From SIG672 sp045580325 (GTDB lineage: Bacteria; Bacillota; Clostridia; Oscillospirales; CAG-272), in the NCBI GenBank assembly GCA_045580325.1, contig JAZNNR010000031.1:1-64000 (forward strand): a stretch of 64,000 bases of DNA. The letters run 5' to 3'. A program made the translations under genes and the position numbers. Under the pieces are notes generated by a model, which had not been told where the DNA came from, did not search any database, and saw nothing but the letters and a program-made list of their open reading frames with translations. Below are positions 1-8,646 of this stretch, in pieces; the first letter of the stretch is position 1; each line of letters begins with the position of its first letter.

Positions 1-124
1 CGCACCGGACCAAATCAATAAAAAGGGACATCACCCCGCTGAAATCACCGATGAGGCGGCTTGTATTGGATGCGCATCCTGTGCGCTTATGTGTCCCGAC
101 TGCATAATTAAGGTAGAAAGGTAA
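1..124 (+). CDS. 2-oxoacid:ferredoxin oxidoreductase, 4Fe-4S ferredoxin-like subunit (3' end only)
   Basis: The reading frame is open from the window edge and stops at 122-124. The last 40 residues contain CxxCxxCxxxCP followed by DC, the binding pattern of one [4Fe-4S] cluster, with CIGCASCALMCP visible. In this enzyme family the small delta subunit passes electrons from the catalytic subunits to soluble ferredoxin. It is followed after 9 bases by the alpha subunit, so it is the first visible gene of a delta-alpha-beta-gamma operon. The start and any second cluster lie outside the window. Confidence 0.85.
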   Translation, partial: APDQINKKGHHPAEITDEAACIGCASCALMCPDCIIKVER

Positions 125-133
125 GTGAATAAA

Positions 134-1192
134 ATGGCAGATAAAGTTTTAATGAAAGGAAACGAAGCTATTGCTGAGGCGGCTATCATCGCAGGCTGTC
201 GTCATTACTTCGGTTATCCTATCACACCGCAAACCGAAATTGCGGCATATATGGCTAAAAAGATGCCTAAAATCGGTGGCTGCTTTTTGCAGGCTGAGAG
301 TGAAATTGCCGCTATCAATATGGTTTACGGCGTTTCATCAACAGGTAAGAGAGTTATGACCTCTTCTTCAAGCCCTGGAATTTCACTTAAGGGCGAGGGT
401 CTTTCCTACATAGCAGGTGCTGATCTTCCCGCACTTATCGTAAATGTTCAGCGTGGCGGCCCCGGACTCGGCGGCATTCAGCCCTCGCAGTCCGACTATT
501 TCCACGCAACACGCGGTGCAGGACACGGCGACTTCCATATGATCGTTCTCGCTCCCTCGTCGGTTCAGGAAATGGCATCCTTTGTTTTCAAGGGATTCAA
601 TCTCGCTGAAAAATACCGCATGACAACTATGATCCTCGCTGACGGTACTATGGGTCAGATGATGGAGCCTGTTTCTCTTGAAATGGGCGAGGTTGAAAGC
701 TACGACAAGTCGTGGTGCGCGTGCGGAGGCTCTGGTGAGCGTCCGAGAAATATCGTAAACTCCCTCTTCCTCAAAGCAGAGGAGCTTGAATATTTCAACA
801 TCAAAAGATACGAAAAGTACGCCGAAATCGAAAAGAACGAGGCTATGTACGAGGAGTATATGATGGACGATGCAGAGATCTGTATCGCCGCTTTCGGTAT
901 CGCAGCGCGTGTAAGCAAAAACGCGATCGACGAGGCGAGAAAGATGGGCATAAAGGTCGGTATGATCCGTCCCATCACCCTCTGGCCCTTCCCCAAGGCT
1001 GCTTTTAACGCGGCGGCAGACAAGGTCAAGGCCTTCGTTTCGGTAGAACTTTCTATGGGTCAGCTCATCGAGGACGTTGAGCTTGCAACAAGATGCAAGA
1101 AGCCTGTTCTCCTTTGCAACCGCTCGGGCGGTATGATCCCGACTCTCGAGGACGTTCTCGGCAAAATCAAAGAAGCAGGAGGTATAAACTGA
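134..1192 (+). CDS. vorB: 2-oxoacid:ferredoxin oxidoreductase alpha subunit (VorB/KorA type)
   Basis: This is the alpha subunit of a thiamine-diphosphate, CoA-dependent oxidoreductase that decarboxylates 2-oxoacids to acyl-CoA and reduces ferredoxin. The first half is the pyrimidine-binding domain (GYPITPQTE near residue 30 and QAESEIAAINM), with the family segment RGGPGLGGIQPSQSDYF; a transketolase C-terminal-like domain follows. The upstream AGAAAGG lies 12 bases before the ATG at 134 but only 3 before an in-frame GTG at 125, so ATG is preferred. The family also serves 2-oxoglutarate, so branched-chain 2-oxoacid (Vor) specificity is inferred from overall resemblance only. Confidence 0.85.
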   Translation: MADKVLMKGNEAIAEAAIIAGCRHYFGYPITPQTEIAAYMAKKMPKIGGCFLQAESEIAAINMVYGVSSTGKRVMTSSSSPGISLKGEGLSYIAGADLPALIVNVQRGGPGLGGIQPSQSDYFHATRGAGHGDFHMIVLAPSSVQEMASFVFKGFNLAEKYRMTTMILADGTMGQMMEPVSLEMGEVESYDKSWCACGGSGERPRNIVNSLFLKAEELEYFNIKRYEKYAEIEKNEAMYEEYMMDDAEICIAAFGIAARVSKNAIDEARKMGIKVGMIRPITLWPFPKAAFNAAADKVKAFVSVELSMGQLIEDVELATRCKKPVLLCNRSGGMIPTLEDVLGKIKEAGGIN

Positions 1193-1193
1193 T

Positions 1194-1937
1194 ATGGCTA
1201 CCGTATTCAAAAAGCCCGAAGCTCTTACAGATGCAGTATTTCACTACTGCCCCGGATGCACACACGGTATAGTTCACCGCCTTGTCGCCGAGGTTCTTGA
1301 CGAACTCGGTGTTCGCGGCAAGACTGTTGCCGTTGCATCGGTCGGATGCTCGGTTTTCTCATATAACTATTTCAACTGCGACGCTATACAGGCAGCTCAC
1401 GGACGTGCTCCCGCAGTTGCAACAGGCGTAAAGCGCGCTTGCCCCGAAAGTATCGTATTTACATATCAGGGCGACGGCGACCTTGCGGCTATCGGTACTG
1501 CCGAAACGGTTCACTCTGCGGCTCGCGGCGAAAATATTACCGTTATATTCATAAATAACGCAATTTACGGTATGACAGGCGGTCAGATGGCGCCCACTTC
1601 CCTTCCCGGTCAGATCACACAGACCTCTCCCTACGGAAGAGATGTAAACAGCGTCGGTTATCCCGTAAAGGTCTGCGAAATGCTCTCGCAGGTCGACGGC
1701 GCAACATATCTCGAAAGAGTTGCGGTAAACAACGTAAAGAACGTTAAGGCGGCAAAGCAGGCTATCAAAAAGGCATTCCAGAATCAGATAGACGGCAAGG
1801 GCTTCTCTCTTGTTGAAGTTCTTTCGACCTGTCCGACAAACTGGGGACTTACTCCCGAAAAGGCTCTCACATGGCTTGAAGAGAATATGCTTCCCTACTA
1901 TCCGCTCGGCGTATATAAAGACAAGTACGCTGAATAA
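1194..1937 (+). CDS. vorA: 2-oxoacid:ferredoxin oxidoreductase beta subunit, thiamine diphosphate binding
   Basis: This is the beta subunit holding the thiamine diphosphate and, in the family, part of the iron-sulfur relay. Visible signatures are CPGCTHG near residue 20, GCSVF, and the diphosphate-binding GDGDLAAIGT followed about 25 residues later by NNAIYGMTGGQ. The length of 247 residues is normal for the short beta type. It starts one base after the alpha stop, with GGAGG inside the end of alpha, so the two are translationally coupled. The C-terminus carries CPTNWGLTPEKA, common in this group. Substrate (2-oxoglutarate or branched-chain 2-oxoacid) is not settled. Confidence 0.87.
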   Translation: MATVFKKPEALTDAVFHYCPGCTHGIVHRLVAEVLDELGVRGKTVAVASVGCSVFSYNYFNCDAIQAAHGRAPAVATGVKRACPESIVFTYQGDGDLAAIGTAETVHSAARGENITVIFINNAIYGMTGGQMAPTSLPGQITQTSPYGRDVNSVGYPVKVCEMLSQVDGATYLERVAVNNVKNVKAAKQAIKKAFQNQIDGKGFSLVEVLSTCPTNWGLTPEKALTWLEENMLPYYPLGVYKDKYAE

Positions 1938-1973
1938 TCTCTGAACGATTTATAAGAAAGGAAAGGTCTAATT

Positions 1974-2510
1974 ATGACAAAACAGATTCTTATCGCAGGA
2001 TTCGGCGGTCAGGGCGTGCTCTTTGCGGGAAAACTCCTCGCTTATGAGGGACTTCTCGACGGCAAGGAAGTAAGCTGGCTTCCCTCTTACGGCCCTGAAA
2101 TGCGCGGAGGTACGGCAAATTGCAGTGTTACGCTCAGCGATGCGCCCATCGGCTCTCCCATTGTAGCAAATCCCGATATACTTATAGCAATGAACAAGCC
2201 CTCGCTTGACAAATATTTAAACGAAACCCGCAGCGGCGGACAGATCTTCTACGACTCCTCTCTTATCGAGGACAAGGTCGAAAGAGATGACGTTGAGATC
2301 TATCCTATCCCCGCTACTCGCCTTGCGGACGATGAAGGTCTTAAGACCCTTGCAAACATCATTATGCTCGGAAATATGATAGCGAAAAACGATTTCATTA
2401 CCCTTGACGGTGCTAAAAAGGCGCTCACAAAGGTCGTTTCCGAAAGACACAAGGATCTTCTTGAATTCAACGCACAGGCGCTCACTCTCGGATTTGAGTA
2501 CAAAAACTAA
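1974..2510 (+). CDS. vorC: 2-oxoacid:ferredoxin oxidoreductase gamma subunit
   Basis: This 178-residue protein is the gamma domain of the pyruvate/ketoisovalerate oxidoreductase family, which helps form the CoA site. It opens with the family hallmark GFGGQGVLFAGKLLAYEG and has PSYGPEMRGGTANC near residue 45. A GAAAGG ribosome site precedes the ATG. It is the last gene of the operon; a strong terminator hairpin follows eight bases after the stop. With the ferredoxin, alpha and beta genes it makes a complete four-gene enzyme. Confidence 0.88.
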   Translation: MTKQILIAGFGGQGVLFAGKLLAYEGLLDGKEVSWLPSYGPEMRGGTANCSVTLSDAPIGSPIVANPDILIAMNKPSLDKYLNETRSGGQIFYDSSLIEDKVERDDVEIYPIPATRLADDEGLKTLANIIMLGNMIAKNDFITLDGAKKALTKVVSERHKDLLEFNAQALTLGFEYKN

Positions 2511-2517
2511 AGCTTTA

Positions 2518-2549
2518 CGGGGAATCTGAGAGGATTTCCCGTTTTGTTT
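2518..2549 (+). terminator. Intrinsic terminator after the vor operon
   Basis: A 9-bp stem (CGGGGAATC pairing with GATTTCCCG, one G-U pair) is followed by TTTTGTTT, directly downstream of the gamma subunit stop. Confidence 0.85.
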
Positions 2550-2622
2550 ATGTGGATTTTTTGAAAATCACGTTATACTATAAGCAGTAAAACCCGACCG
2601 CTTTCGGCAGAAAGGAGAGAAA

Positions 2623-4179
2623 ATGCAAAAGGAAGATAAAAACAAGAAGCTCTTTCGCATACCCGTGTCGCATCTGCGAGTGGCGATGCTTGCGCTGACC
2701 TTTATTTTAAACGCGGTCATTTTTGCTCTGCTCGTCGCTTACGGCGCGAATTATTTGTGGATATACACCTCGCTCGAGCTGCTCAGCATCGTTATTACGG
2801 TCGCTCTGATAGCGCGCAACGATAATCCCGCTTATAAGGTGGCTTGGATAGTCGTTATTATGGCTCTTCCCGTCTTTGGAATATGCATTTACCTCGTTTT
2901 CGGCGTAAATTCGCTAAAAAAAGCCGATATGATGCGCCTTGCGCGAATAGAGCGCAAGTATATCGAAGAGGTGAAGAAAAATATTCCCGCTCTGCCCTGC
3001 GAGATCTCCGATTCAAAAAGGGCGCTCGCACAGGCAAAATATCTTGAAAACGCAGCATCTACCCTTACCTTTGACAAGAGCGAAACTAAATATTATCCGC
3101 TCGGCGACCTTCTCTTCCCCGATATGCTCGAGGCGCTGAAGGGCGCGGAAAAGTTCATTTTTCTCGAATATTTTATAATCGAGCGTGGCGTGATGTGGGA
3201 TTCTATCCTTGAAATTCTCACCGAAAAGGCGAAAGCAGGCGTTGACATCAGAGTTATCTACGACGACGTCGGCTGTATGCTCACCCTGCCCCACAGCTAT
3301 CCCGCAAAGCTGCGCTCTCTCGGGATAAAATGCGTCGCTTTCAGAAGATTCGTACCCGTCCTTTCGAGCAGCTTCAACAACCGCGACCACAGAAAAATAT
3401 GCGTAGTTGACGGGAAAATTGCATTCACAGGCGGAACAAATCTCGCCGACGAATATATCAACGTGCGCGAGCGCTTCGGTCATTGGCTCGACTGCGCAGT
3501 GCGTGTTCGCGGAGCTACGGTCGCCGCTTTTACCGCGATGTTTCTCTCAATGTGGGAGTACCGGACTTGGAAGGAAAGCGATATTTCAAAGCTTCTTGCT
3601 CCAAACGACTATATAAATGAAGTAAAAGGCGACGGTTTCCTCGCTCCATATTCAGACTCCCCTTGCGACGACGCCCAAACGGGCGAAGACGCCTACCTCA
3701 ATATGCTTTCGCAGGCAAGGAGCTACGTTTATATCTGCACGCCATACCTCGCTCCGAGCTATCAAATGCTCTCAGCTCTCTCCCGCGCGGCAAAATCGGG
3801 AGTGGACGTGCGTATTATGATGCCAGGGATCCCCGACAAGCCGCTTGTTCACTCGCTGTCGCGCTCCTATTACGAAGCACTTATCAAGGCAGGTGTGCGA
3901 ATATATGAGTACACGCCCGGCTTTGTTCACTCAAAGACCTTTGTTTGCGACGACGAGCTCGCCATCTGCGGAACTATAAATCTCGATTTCAGAAGCCTTT
4001 GTCTGCATCACGAGTGCGCGCTTTGGATGTATAAAAGCTCGGCTGTACGTGAAATACGCGACAGTTTCCTGTCAAATATCGAAAAATGTCAAGAAATAGA
4101 TATACAGTGGTGCAAAAAAGCTTCTCTTTTCGCAAGAGCTATGCGAACTGTACTGCGTCTGTTCTCACCTCTGTTTTAA
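2623..4179 (+). CDS. cls: Cardiolipin synthase (phospholipase D family)
   Basis: This enzyme joins two phosphatidylglycerol molecules to cardiolipin and glycerol at the membrane. The first ~95 residues hold membrane-spanning hydrophobic segments (about 20-40, 45-65, 75-95). Two phospholipase D catalytic motifs are intact: H256-x-K258-x4-D263 in HRKICVVDGK and H436-x-K438-x4-D443 in HSKTFVCDDE, each followed by a GT.N segment. Length 518 is typical. The GAAAGGAG ribosome site is well placed. It stands alone between two terminators. The first half carries several overlapping frames, none with a credible product. Confidence 0.93.
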   Translation: MQKEDKNKKLFRIPVSHLRVAMLALTFILNAVIFALLVAYGANYLWIYTSLELLSIVITVALIARNDNPAYKVAWIVVIMALPVFGICIYLVFGVNSLKKADMMRLARIERKYIEEVKKNIPALPCEISDSKRALAQAKYLENAASTLTFDKSETKYYPLGDLLFPDMLEALKGAEKFIFLEYFIIERGVMWDSILEILTEKAKAGVDIRVIYDDVGCMLTLPHSYPAKLRSLGIKCVAFRRFVPVLSSSFNNRDHRKICVVDGKIAFTGGTNLADEYINVRERFGHWLDCAVRVRGATVAAFTAMFLSMWEYRTWKESDISKLLAPNDYINEVKGDGFLAPYSDSPCDDAQTGEDAYLNMLSQARSYVYICTPYLAPSYQMLSALSRAAKSGVDVRIMMPGIPDKPLVHSLSRSYYEALIKAGVRIYEYTPGFVHSKTFVCDDELAICGTINLDFRSLCLHHECALWMYKSSAVREIRDSFLSNIEKCQEIDIQWCKKASLFARAMRTVLRLFSPLF

Positions 4180-4189
4180 GTAAACACTT

Positions 4190-4227
4190 CCCTTTTCGGT
4201 GCTTTTCTTGCCGAAAAGGGATTTTTT
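4190..4227 (+). terminator. Intrinsic terminator after cls
   Basis: A perfect 10-bp stem (CCCTTTTCGG / CCGAAAAGGG) with an 11-base loop is followed by ATTTTTT. The remaining ~200 bases up to the noc-like gene are AT-rich, with no feature I can assign and no clear promoter hexamers. Confidence 0.9.
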
Positions 4228-4425
4228 ATGCCCGCTCGGGCACGTACCTCCGCTATTTTTCGCGCCTTTCTTCACACGCTCCCGTGTGTTTGTGCATTTT
4301 TTAAAGATATTTCCGCTTTTTATTTCCCGTCGACAGTATTCGCCGATATTTTCACTTCCCTTCTGTTAAAATCAGTACATACAGCTGTGAAATATCAGTA
4401 ATATCATTATAGAAAGGAAATAAAA

Positions 4426-5325
4426 ATGTTTAACAAGAAAGTTACTCAAAAAAAACCGACAACGCAGAAAAAAGAATCGGACAAGCACCCTTCCCTGCTA
4501 TATGAGAAAAATCATATATATAATATCGACATTTCTCTCGTTATACCTAATCCTATGCAGCCGCGAAAGAAGTTTGACGACGTTTCGCTCGCCGCTCTTG
4601 CAGATTCAATAAGAAAGCACGGACTTTTACAGCCTATAAGCGTCCGTATGATAACAAAAACGAGCGGGAGTGTCTATTTTGAGCTGATTGCGGGCGAAAG
4701 ACGGCTCAGAGCGATGAAAATGCTCGGGGAAAAAGAGATCGCAGCAAGAATAATAGATATGACCGAAAATGAGTCGGGCGAAATGGCACTTATAGAGAAT
4801 ATTATGCGCGAGGAGCTCAATATCTTTGAATATGCAGCTATGCTGAAAAAGCTTATCGAAAAATACTCGGTTTCGCAGGAAGCCCTCGCCGAGCGATTGT
4901 CTACGAGTCAGTCAAATATAGCAAACAAGCTCCGACTTTTGCGTCTTTCGCCCGAAGAACGTGAGCTTATTTGTGAAAATCACCTCACAGAGCGCCACGC
5001 ACGCGCAATTTTGCGAATAGAAAGCGGCGAAAAAAGACTCAGTGCGCTTAAAGAGATAATAAAGCAGTCCATGAACGTACACGAGAGCGAAATATACTGC
5101 GAGCGCATATACTCGGAGGAAAATGCAGATAAAAAGAAGGATGTTGTACGAAAAACCAAATATTACATTAAAGATATACGGATTTTTTGCAATACGATAG
5201 ATAAAGCACTCGAATCAATGAAAAACGCAGGGATCGTCGCCACGAGCGTGAAAAACGAAAAAGAAGGCTCGATAGAAATTGTGATAACCATTCCGAAAAC
5301 AAGAAGCAAAAGCACAAGTGCGTAG
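4426..5325 (+). CDS. noc: Noc-like ParB-family nucleoid occlusion protein
   Basis: ParB/Spo0J superfamily protein of 299 residues with the CTP-binding GERR motif (90-93) and a helix-turn-helix core at about 145-200. The four positions known to separate ParB from Noc DNA recognition (Caulobacter numbering 173, 179, 184, 201) fall exactly 11 residues earlier here and read Q162, K168, R173 and R190, within TSQSNIANKLRLLR and TERHAR. Q, K and R at three of these are the Noc type, whereas the second ParB (6381-7262) has R154 and G182 of the parS-binding type. Gene order noc-parA-parB matches Bacillus. The N-terminus lacks an obvious Bacillus-like amphipathic membrane helix; membrane action is unproven. 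Known family role: stops division over the nucleoid. Confidence 0.85.
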   Translation: MFNKKVTQKKPTTQKKESDKHPSLLYEKNHIYNIDISLVIPNPMQPRKKFDDVSLAALADSIRKHGLLQPISVRMITKTSGSVYFELIAGERRLRAMKMLGEKEIAARIIDMTENESGEMALIENIMREELNIFEYAAMLKKLIEKYSVSQEALAERLSTSQSNIANKLRLLRLSPEERELICENHLTERHARAILRIESGEKRLSALKEIIKQSMNVHESEIYCERIYSEENADKKKDVVRKTKYYIKDIRIFCNTIDKALESMKNAGIVATSVKNEKEGSIEIVITIPKTRSKSTSA

Positions 5326-5330
5326 GAGCT

Positions 5331-5348
5331 ATGTTTCACGTGAAACAT
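5331..5348. promoter_or_regulatory. parS: parS centromere site 1
   Basis: Perfect 18-bp palindrome ATGTTTCACGTGAAACAT containing the consensus TGTTTCACGTGAAACA at 5332-5347. It starts six bases after the noc-like stop. It is the loading site for the ParB encoded at 6381-7262 and the seat of origin segregation and SMC loading in related bacteria. Confidence 0.97.
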
Positions 5349-5410
5349 AGTATATTTTGTCAAACGCTCTGTTTTCTTGTAAAAAAAGAGAAGATCGCGC
5401 CGGAAAACGA

Positions 5411-5428
5411 ATGTTTCACGTGAAACAT
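5411..5428. promoter_or_regulatory. parS: parS centromere site 2
   Basis: Second perfect copy, identical over 18 bp to site 1 and 80 bp away (about 7.6 helical turns). It lies just upstream of the parA promoter, so ParB spreading from here could also dampen parAB transcription; that regulatory effect is inference. Confidence 0.97.
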
Positions 5429-5469
5429 TCAAAAAAGTTAAAATATTGCTGTTTATAAAGGAAAAGATA

Positions 5470-5499
5470 TTGACAAATACGGGTAAATGGTGCTATAAT
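5470..5499 (+). promoter_or_regulatory. Promoter of parA-parB
   Basis: Consensus -35 TTGACA (5470-5475) and -10 TATAAT (5494-5499), 18-bp spacer, with a TG extension at 5491-5492. The start would fall near 5506, about 45 bases before the parA ATG. Confidence 0.88.
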
Positions 5500-5550
5500 A
5501 CTAAAAACAGCCTTGTTTGCACAAAGCAAAACGAAAGGAGTGTAAATAAA

Positions 5551-6321
5551 ATGGCTGAACTTGGTAAAATTATAGCCTTTTCCAACCAAAAAGGCGGAGT
5601 AGGAAAGACTACGTCCGCGGTAAATATTGCCGCTTGGCTCGGCAAAAAAGGCAAAAAGGTGCTTCTTTGCGACCTTGACTCACAGGGAAATGCCACAAGC
5701 GGCGTCGGAATCAGCAAAAAGAACTCCGATAAAACTATTTACGAGGTCATTTCAGGCATTTGTCCTGCTTCCGAAACGATTATCCGGACAGAGTTCAAAA
5801 ATCTTTGGGTAATTCCTTCAAATATGGCACTCGCAGGTGCAGAACCAGAGCTTGTTGACGAAGAAGACCGCGTATATAAGCTAAAAAACGCTATTGATGG
5901 GCTCAGAAGCGAGTTTGACTACATTATAATTGACTGTCCGCCCTCGCTCGGACTGCTCACTCTCAACGCTCTTGTCGCCGCGGACGGCGTTATTGTGCCT
6001 ATGGTATGCGAATTTTACGCGCTCGAAGGACTTTCACAGCTTTCAGTAACCATCCGTCAGGTTAAAAAGCTATATAACAAGAACCTCAAAATAGCCGGAA
6101 TACTTATCACTATGTACGACAAGCGACTCAATTTGTCCAAATCGGTCCTTGCAGAGATAAGAAAATACTATCCCGATCAGCTTTTCAAGGAAACTATAAC
6201 TCGAAACGTGCGTCTTAGCGAGGCTCCGAGCTACGGTATGCCCGTTATGTACTACGACAAGCATTCCAAGGGTGCAGCGTCCTACGAAAAGATAGCCGCA
6301 GAACTCATGAAAAGAATGTAA
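5551..6321 (+). CDS. parA: ParA/Soj chromosome partitioning ATPase
   Basis: Deviant Walker ATPase that cooperates with ParB at parS to segregate origins and, in Bacillus, to control DnaA. Visible are the deviant Walker A KGGVGKTT near residue 12, the A' motif DLDSQGNATSG and the Walker B-like DYIIIDCPPSLG. The frame is open back to 5446, but GAAAGGAG at 5533-5540 and the consensus promoter fix the start at ATG 5551, giving 256 residues, the usual Soj length. parB follows after 59 bases. Confidence 0.95.
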   Translation: MAELGKIIAFSNQKGGVGKTTSAVNIAAWLGKKGKKVLLCDLDSQGNATSGVGISKKNSDKTIYEVISGICPASETIIRTEFKNLWVIPSNMALAGAEPELVDEEDRVYKLKNAIDGLRSEFDYIIIDCPPSLGLLTLNALVAADGVIVPMVCEFYALEGLSQLSVTIRQVKKLYNKNLKIAGILITMYDKRLNLSKSVLAEIRKYYPDQLFKETITRNVRLSEAPSYGMPVMYYDKHSKGAASYEKIAAELMKRM

Positions 6322-6380
6322 CTCGAAAAATCAAGCAAAAACGCTTCAAAACACATCAAAAAGAAAGGAAATAGATAAAA

Positions 6381-7262
6381 ATGGCTAAACCAAAAGGGCT
6401 CGGCAGAGGTCTTGACTCAATATTTTTTGACAATACCGAAACCGAATCAACAAACGCGCCTAACGTCATAAGGCTCGCCGACATACGTCCGAGAGCCGAT
6501 CAGCCGAGAAAGAGCTTTGATCAGGAAGCACTCGAGCAGCTCGCGCGCTCAATAGCAGAGCACGGACTGATTCAGCCCATAGTTGTGCGGAAATCGCTCG
6601 GCGGCTTTTATGAAATAATCGCAGGCGAACGCCGTTGGAGAGCGTCAAAGCTCGCAGGTCTTGAGGAAGTTCCTACAATTATTCTCGACTCCGACGACCT
6701 CAAAACAGCGGAAATATCACTTATAGAAAACATACAGAGAGAAAATCTGAACGCAATTGAAGAAGCGCTCGCATACAGAATGCTCATCGAAACATACAGC
6801 TTGACACAGGAAAGCGTAGCGCAGAGGGTAGGGAAGAGCCGCACGGCAGTTACAAACTCTCTCAGACTTCTCGATCTGCCCGACTCCGTGTCTACACTCG
6901 TTGCAGAGGGCAAGCTCAGCGCAGGACACGCACGCGCGCTCCTTGGTCTTGACGACAAGGACATAATCCACCAGATCGCTCTCGAGGTGGCAGAGAAGGA
7001 GCTTTCGGTTCGTGAAACAGAGGAACTCGTAAGACGCCTCAACAAGCCGAGAGCTGTTAAAAATCCCGTAGTTTCCGAAGAAAATGACTCTGAGCCCGAC
7101 TACGTTGCGATCCTCGAAAAGAAGGTCAGACAGACTATCGGCAGACGTGTCAAGATCGTCAGCGGCAAGCGTTCAAAGAAGCTTGAGATCGAATTTTCGG
7201 ACGACCGCGATCTCGAAAACCTCCTCACAACACTCTGTGGAAAGTCGATTTTCGACGATTAA
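6381..7262 (+). CDS. parB: ParB/Spo0J chromosome partitioning protein
   Basis: 293-residue ParB clamp protein. It starts with the family N-terminus MAKPKGLGRGLDSIF, the segment that stimulates ParA ATPase. The CTPase motif is GERR (82-85), and the helix-turn-helix includes GKSRTAV and LSAGHARALLG. R154 and G182 at the specificity positions are of the parS-binding type, fitting the two parS sites upstream of parA. A dimerisation region closes the protein. The ATG is preceded by AAGAAAGGAA. It is the last gene of the parA promoter unit; serS follows after 65 bases. Confidence 0.95.
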   Translation: MAKPKGLGRGLDSIFFDNTETESTNAPNVIRLADIRPRADQPRKSFDQEALEQLARSIAEHGLIQPIVVRKSLGGFYEIIAGERRWRASKLAGLEEVPTIILDSDDLKTAEISLIENIQRENLNAIEEALAYRMLIETYSLTQESVAQRVGKSRTAVTNSLRLLDLPDSVSTLVAEGKLSAGHARALLGLDDKDIIHQIALEVAEKELSVRETEELVRRLNKPRAVKNPVVSEENDSEPDYVAILEKKVRQTIGRRVKIVSGKRSKKLEIEFSDDRDLENLLTTLCGKSIFDD

Positions 7263-7327
7263 AAACAGCAAATAATTTACATTAAAATACATATATGGCA
7301 AAATAAGGAATTAGAAAGGCAAAAACA

Positions 7328-8608
7328 ATGTTAGACATCAGATACATCAAGGAAAATCCGCAGGAAGTCATTGAAAGACTTGCTATAAAAGGAAAAGACG
7401 CAAAGGAAGACATCGCGCGCATTCTCGAGCTTGACGCACAGCGCAGAGCACTCATTACCGAAACAGAAGCTCTCAAAGCAGAGCAGAACAAGACCTCGAA
7501 GCTCATTCCCCAATATAAGAAGGAAGGGAAGGACACAAAAGAGATCTTCGCGCAGATGAAGGAGCTTTCCGACCGCGCAAAAGCAAACGACGATAAGATA
7601 AAAGCAGTTGAGGCAGACCTGAGTAACGTAATGCTCTGTCTGCCCAATCTTCCCGACCGCGATCTCGCATCGGGCGGAAAAGAGAACAACGAGCCGCTGC
7701 GCTACTTCGGCGAGCCTCACAAGTTCGATTTCGAGCCCAAAAACCACGTTGATCTCTGCACAGACCTCGGTCTTATCGACTACGAGCGCGGAACAAAGCT
7801 CTCGGGATCGGGCTTCTGGATCTATCGAGGCATGGGCGCGCGTCTTGAGTGGGCGCTTCTCAATTATTTCATCGACACCCACCTCGCTGATGGTTACGAG
7901 CTCATTCTTCCGCCCCATATGCTTGAGTACGAATGTGGCGTAACTGCGGGACAATTCCCCAAATTCGCAGACGAAGTCTATAAGATAGAAAACCCGACGG
8001 ACAACCGTGTTCGCTATATGCTTCCCACCGCAGAAGCGGCTCTTGCGTCCCTTTACAGAAACGAAATTCTCACCGAAGCAGACCTTCCGAAGAAGCTCGT
8101 AAGCTACACACCCTGCTTCAGACGCGAGGCAGGCTCTTACCGCTCGGACGAGAGAGGAATGGTTCGCGGACATCAGTTCAACAAGGTTGAAATGTTCCAG
8201 TATACCACGCCCGAAGGCTCTGACGAGGCATTCGAGGAGCTTGTAGTAAAGGCAGAAAACCTCGTAAAAGGACTCGGATTCCACTTTAGAACGGTCAAGC
8301 TCGCAGCAGAGGACTGCTCGGCTTCTATGGCTCGAACCTACGACATAGAAATTCAGATCCCCTCGATGAACGGATACAAGGAAGTAAGCTCGGTATCCAA
8401 CGCGCGCGACTATCAGGCTCGCCGCGGAATGATCCGTTACCGCCGCGCTGACGGAAAGATCGACTTCGTTCACACTCTCAACGGCTCGGGACTCGCAACA
8501 TCGCGTATCCTCCCCGCACTCGTTGAGCAGAATCAGAACGCAGACGGCAGTGTAACAGTACCCGAGGTCCTGCGCAAGTATCTCGGTTGCGAGGTCATAA
8601 AAAAGTAA
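7328..8608 (+). CDS. serS: Seryl-tRNA synthetase
   Basis: Class II synthetase that charges tRNA-Ser (and tRNA-Sec where present). The first ~110 residues form the long antiparallel coiled coil that grips the tRNA variable arm. Motif 2 is in the FRREAGSY and RGMVRGHQF region and motif 3 in LNGSGLATSR near the C-terminus. Length 426 is standard. RBS AGAAAGG precedes ATG 7328. No T-box leader fits in the 65-base upstream gap, so control by uncharged tRNA is not indicated. Confidence 0.97.
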   Translation: MLDIRYIKENPQEVIERLAIKGKDAKEDIARILELDAQRRALITETEALKAEQNKTSKLIPQYKKEGKDTKEIFAQMKELSDRAKANDDKIKAVEADLSNVMLCLPNLPDRDLASGGKENNEPLRYFGEPHKFDFEPKNHVDLCTDLGLIDYERGTKLSGSGFWIYRGMGARLEWALLNYFIDTHLADGYELILPPHMLEYECGVTAGQFPKFADEVYKIENPTDNRVRYMLPTAEAALASLYRNEILTEADLPKKLVSYTPCFRREAGSYRSDERGMVRGHQFNKVEMFQYTTPEGSDEAFEELVVKAENLVKGLGFHFRTVKLAAEDCSASMARTYDIEIQIPSMNGYKEVSSVSNARDYQARRGMIRYRRADGKIDFVHTLNGSGLATSRILPALVEQNQNADGSVTVPEVLRKYLGCEVIKK

Positions 8609-8646
8609 AAAAAACGACCACTTAACCCTCAAAAGAGGTAAAAACT

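Noticed and set aside
383..1210. Long minus-strand frame opposite vorB
   Set aside because: Antisense shadow of a strongly conserved gene; its product has no recognisable domain or ribosome site.
2561..2584. Promoter for cls from TTGAAA and TATACT
   Set aside because: The spacer between them is only 7 bases, and no other -35 fits at 16-18 bases.
7263..7327. T-box leader for serS
   Set aside because: The 65-base gap is too short and lacks the T-box GGTGG..ACC sequence and a terminator.
7331..8632. 433-codon minus-strand frame opposite serS
   Set aside because: Mirror of a clear synthetase; composition follows the complement of serS codons.
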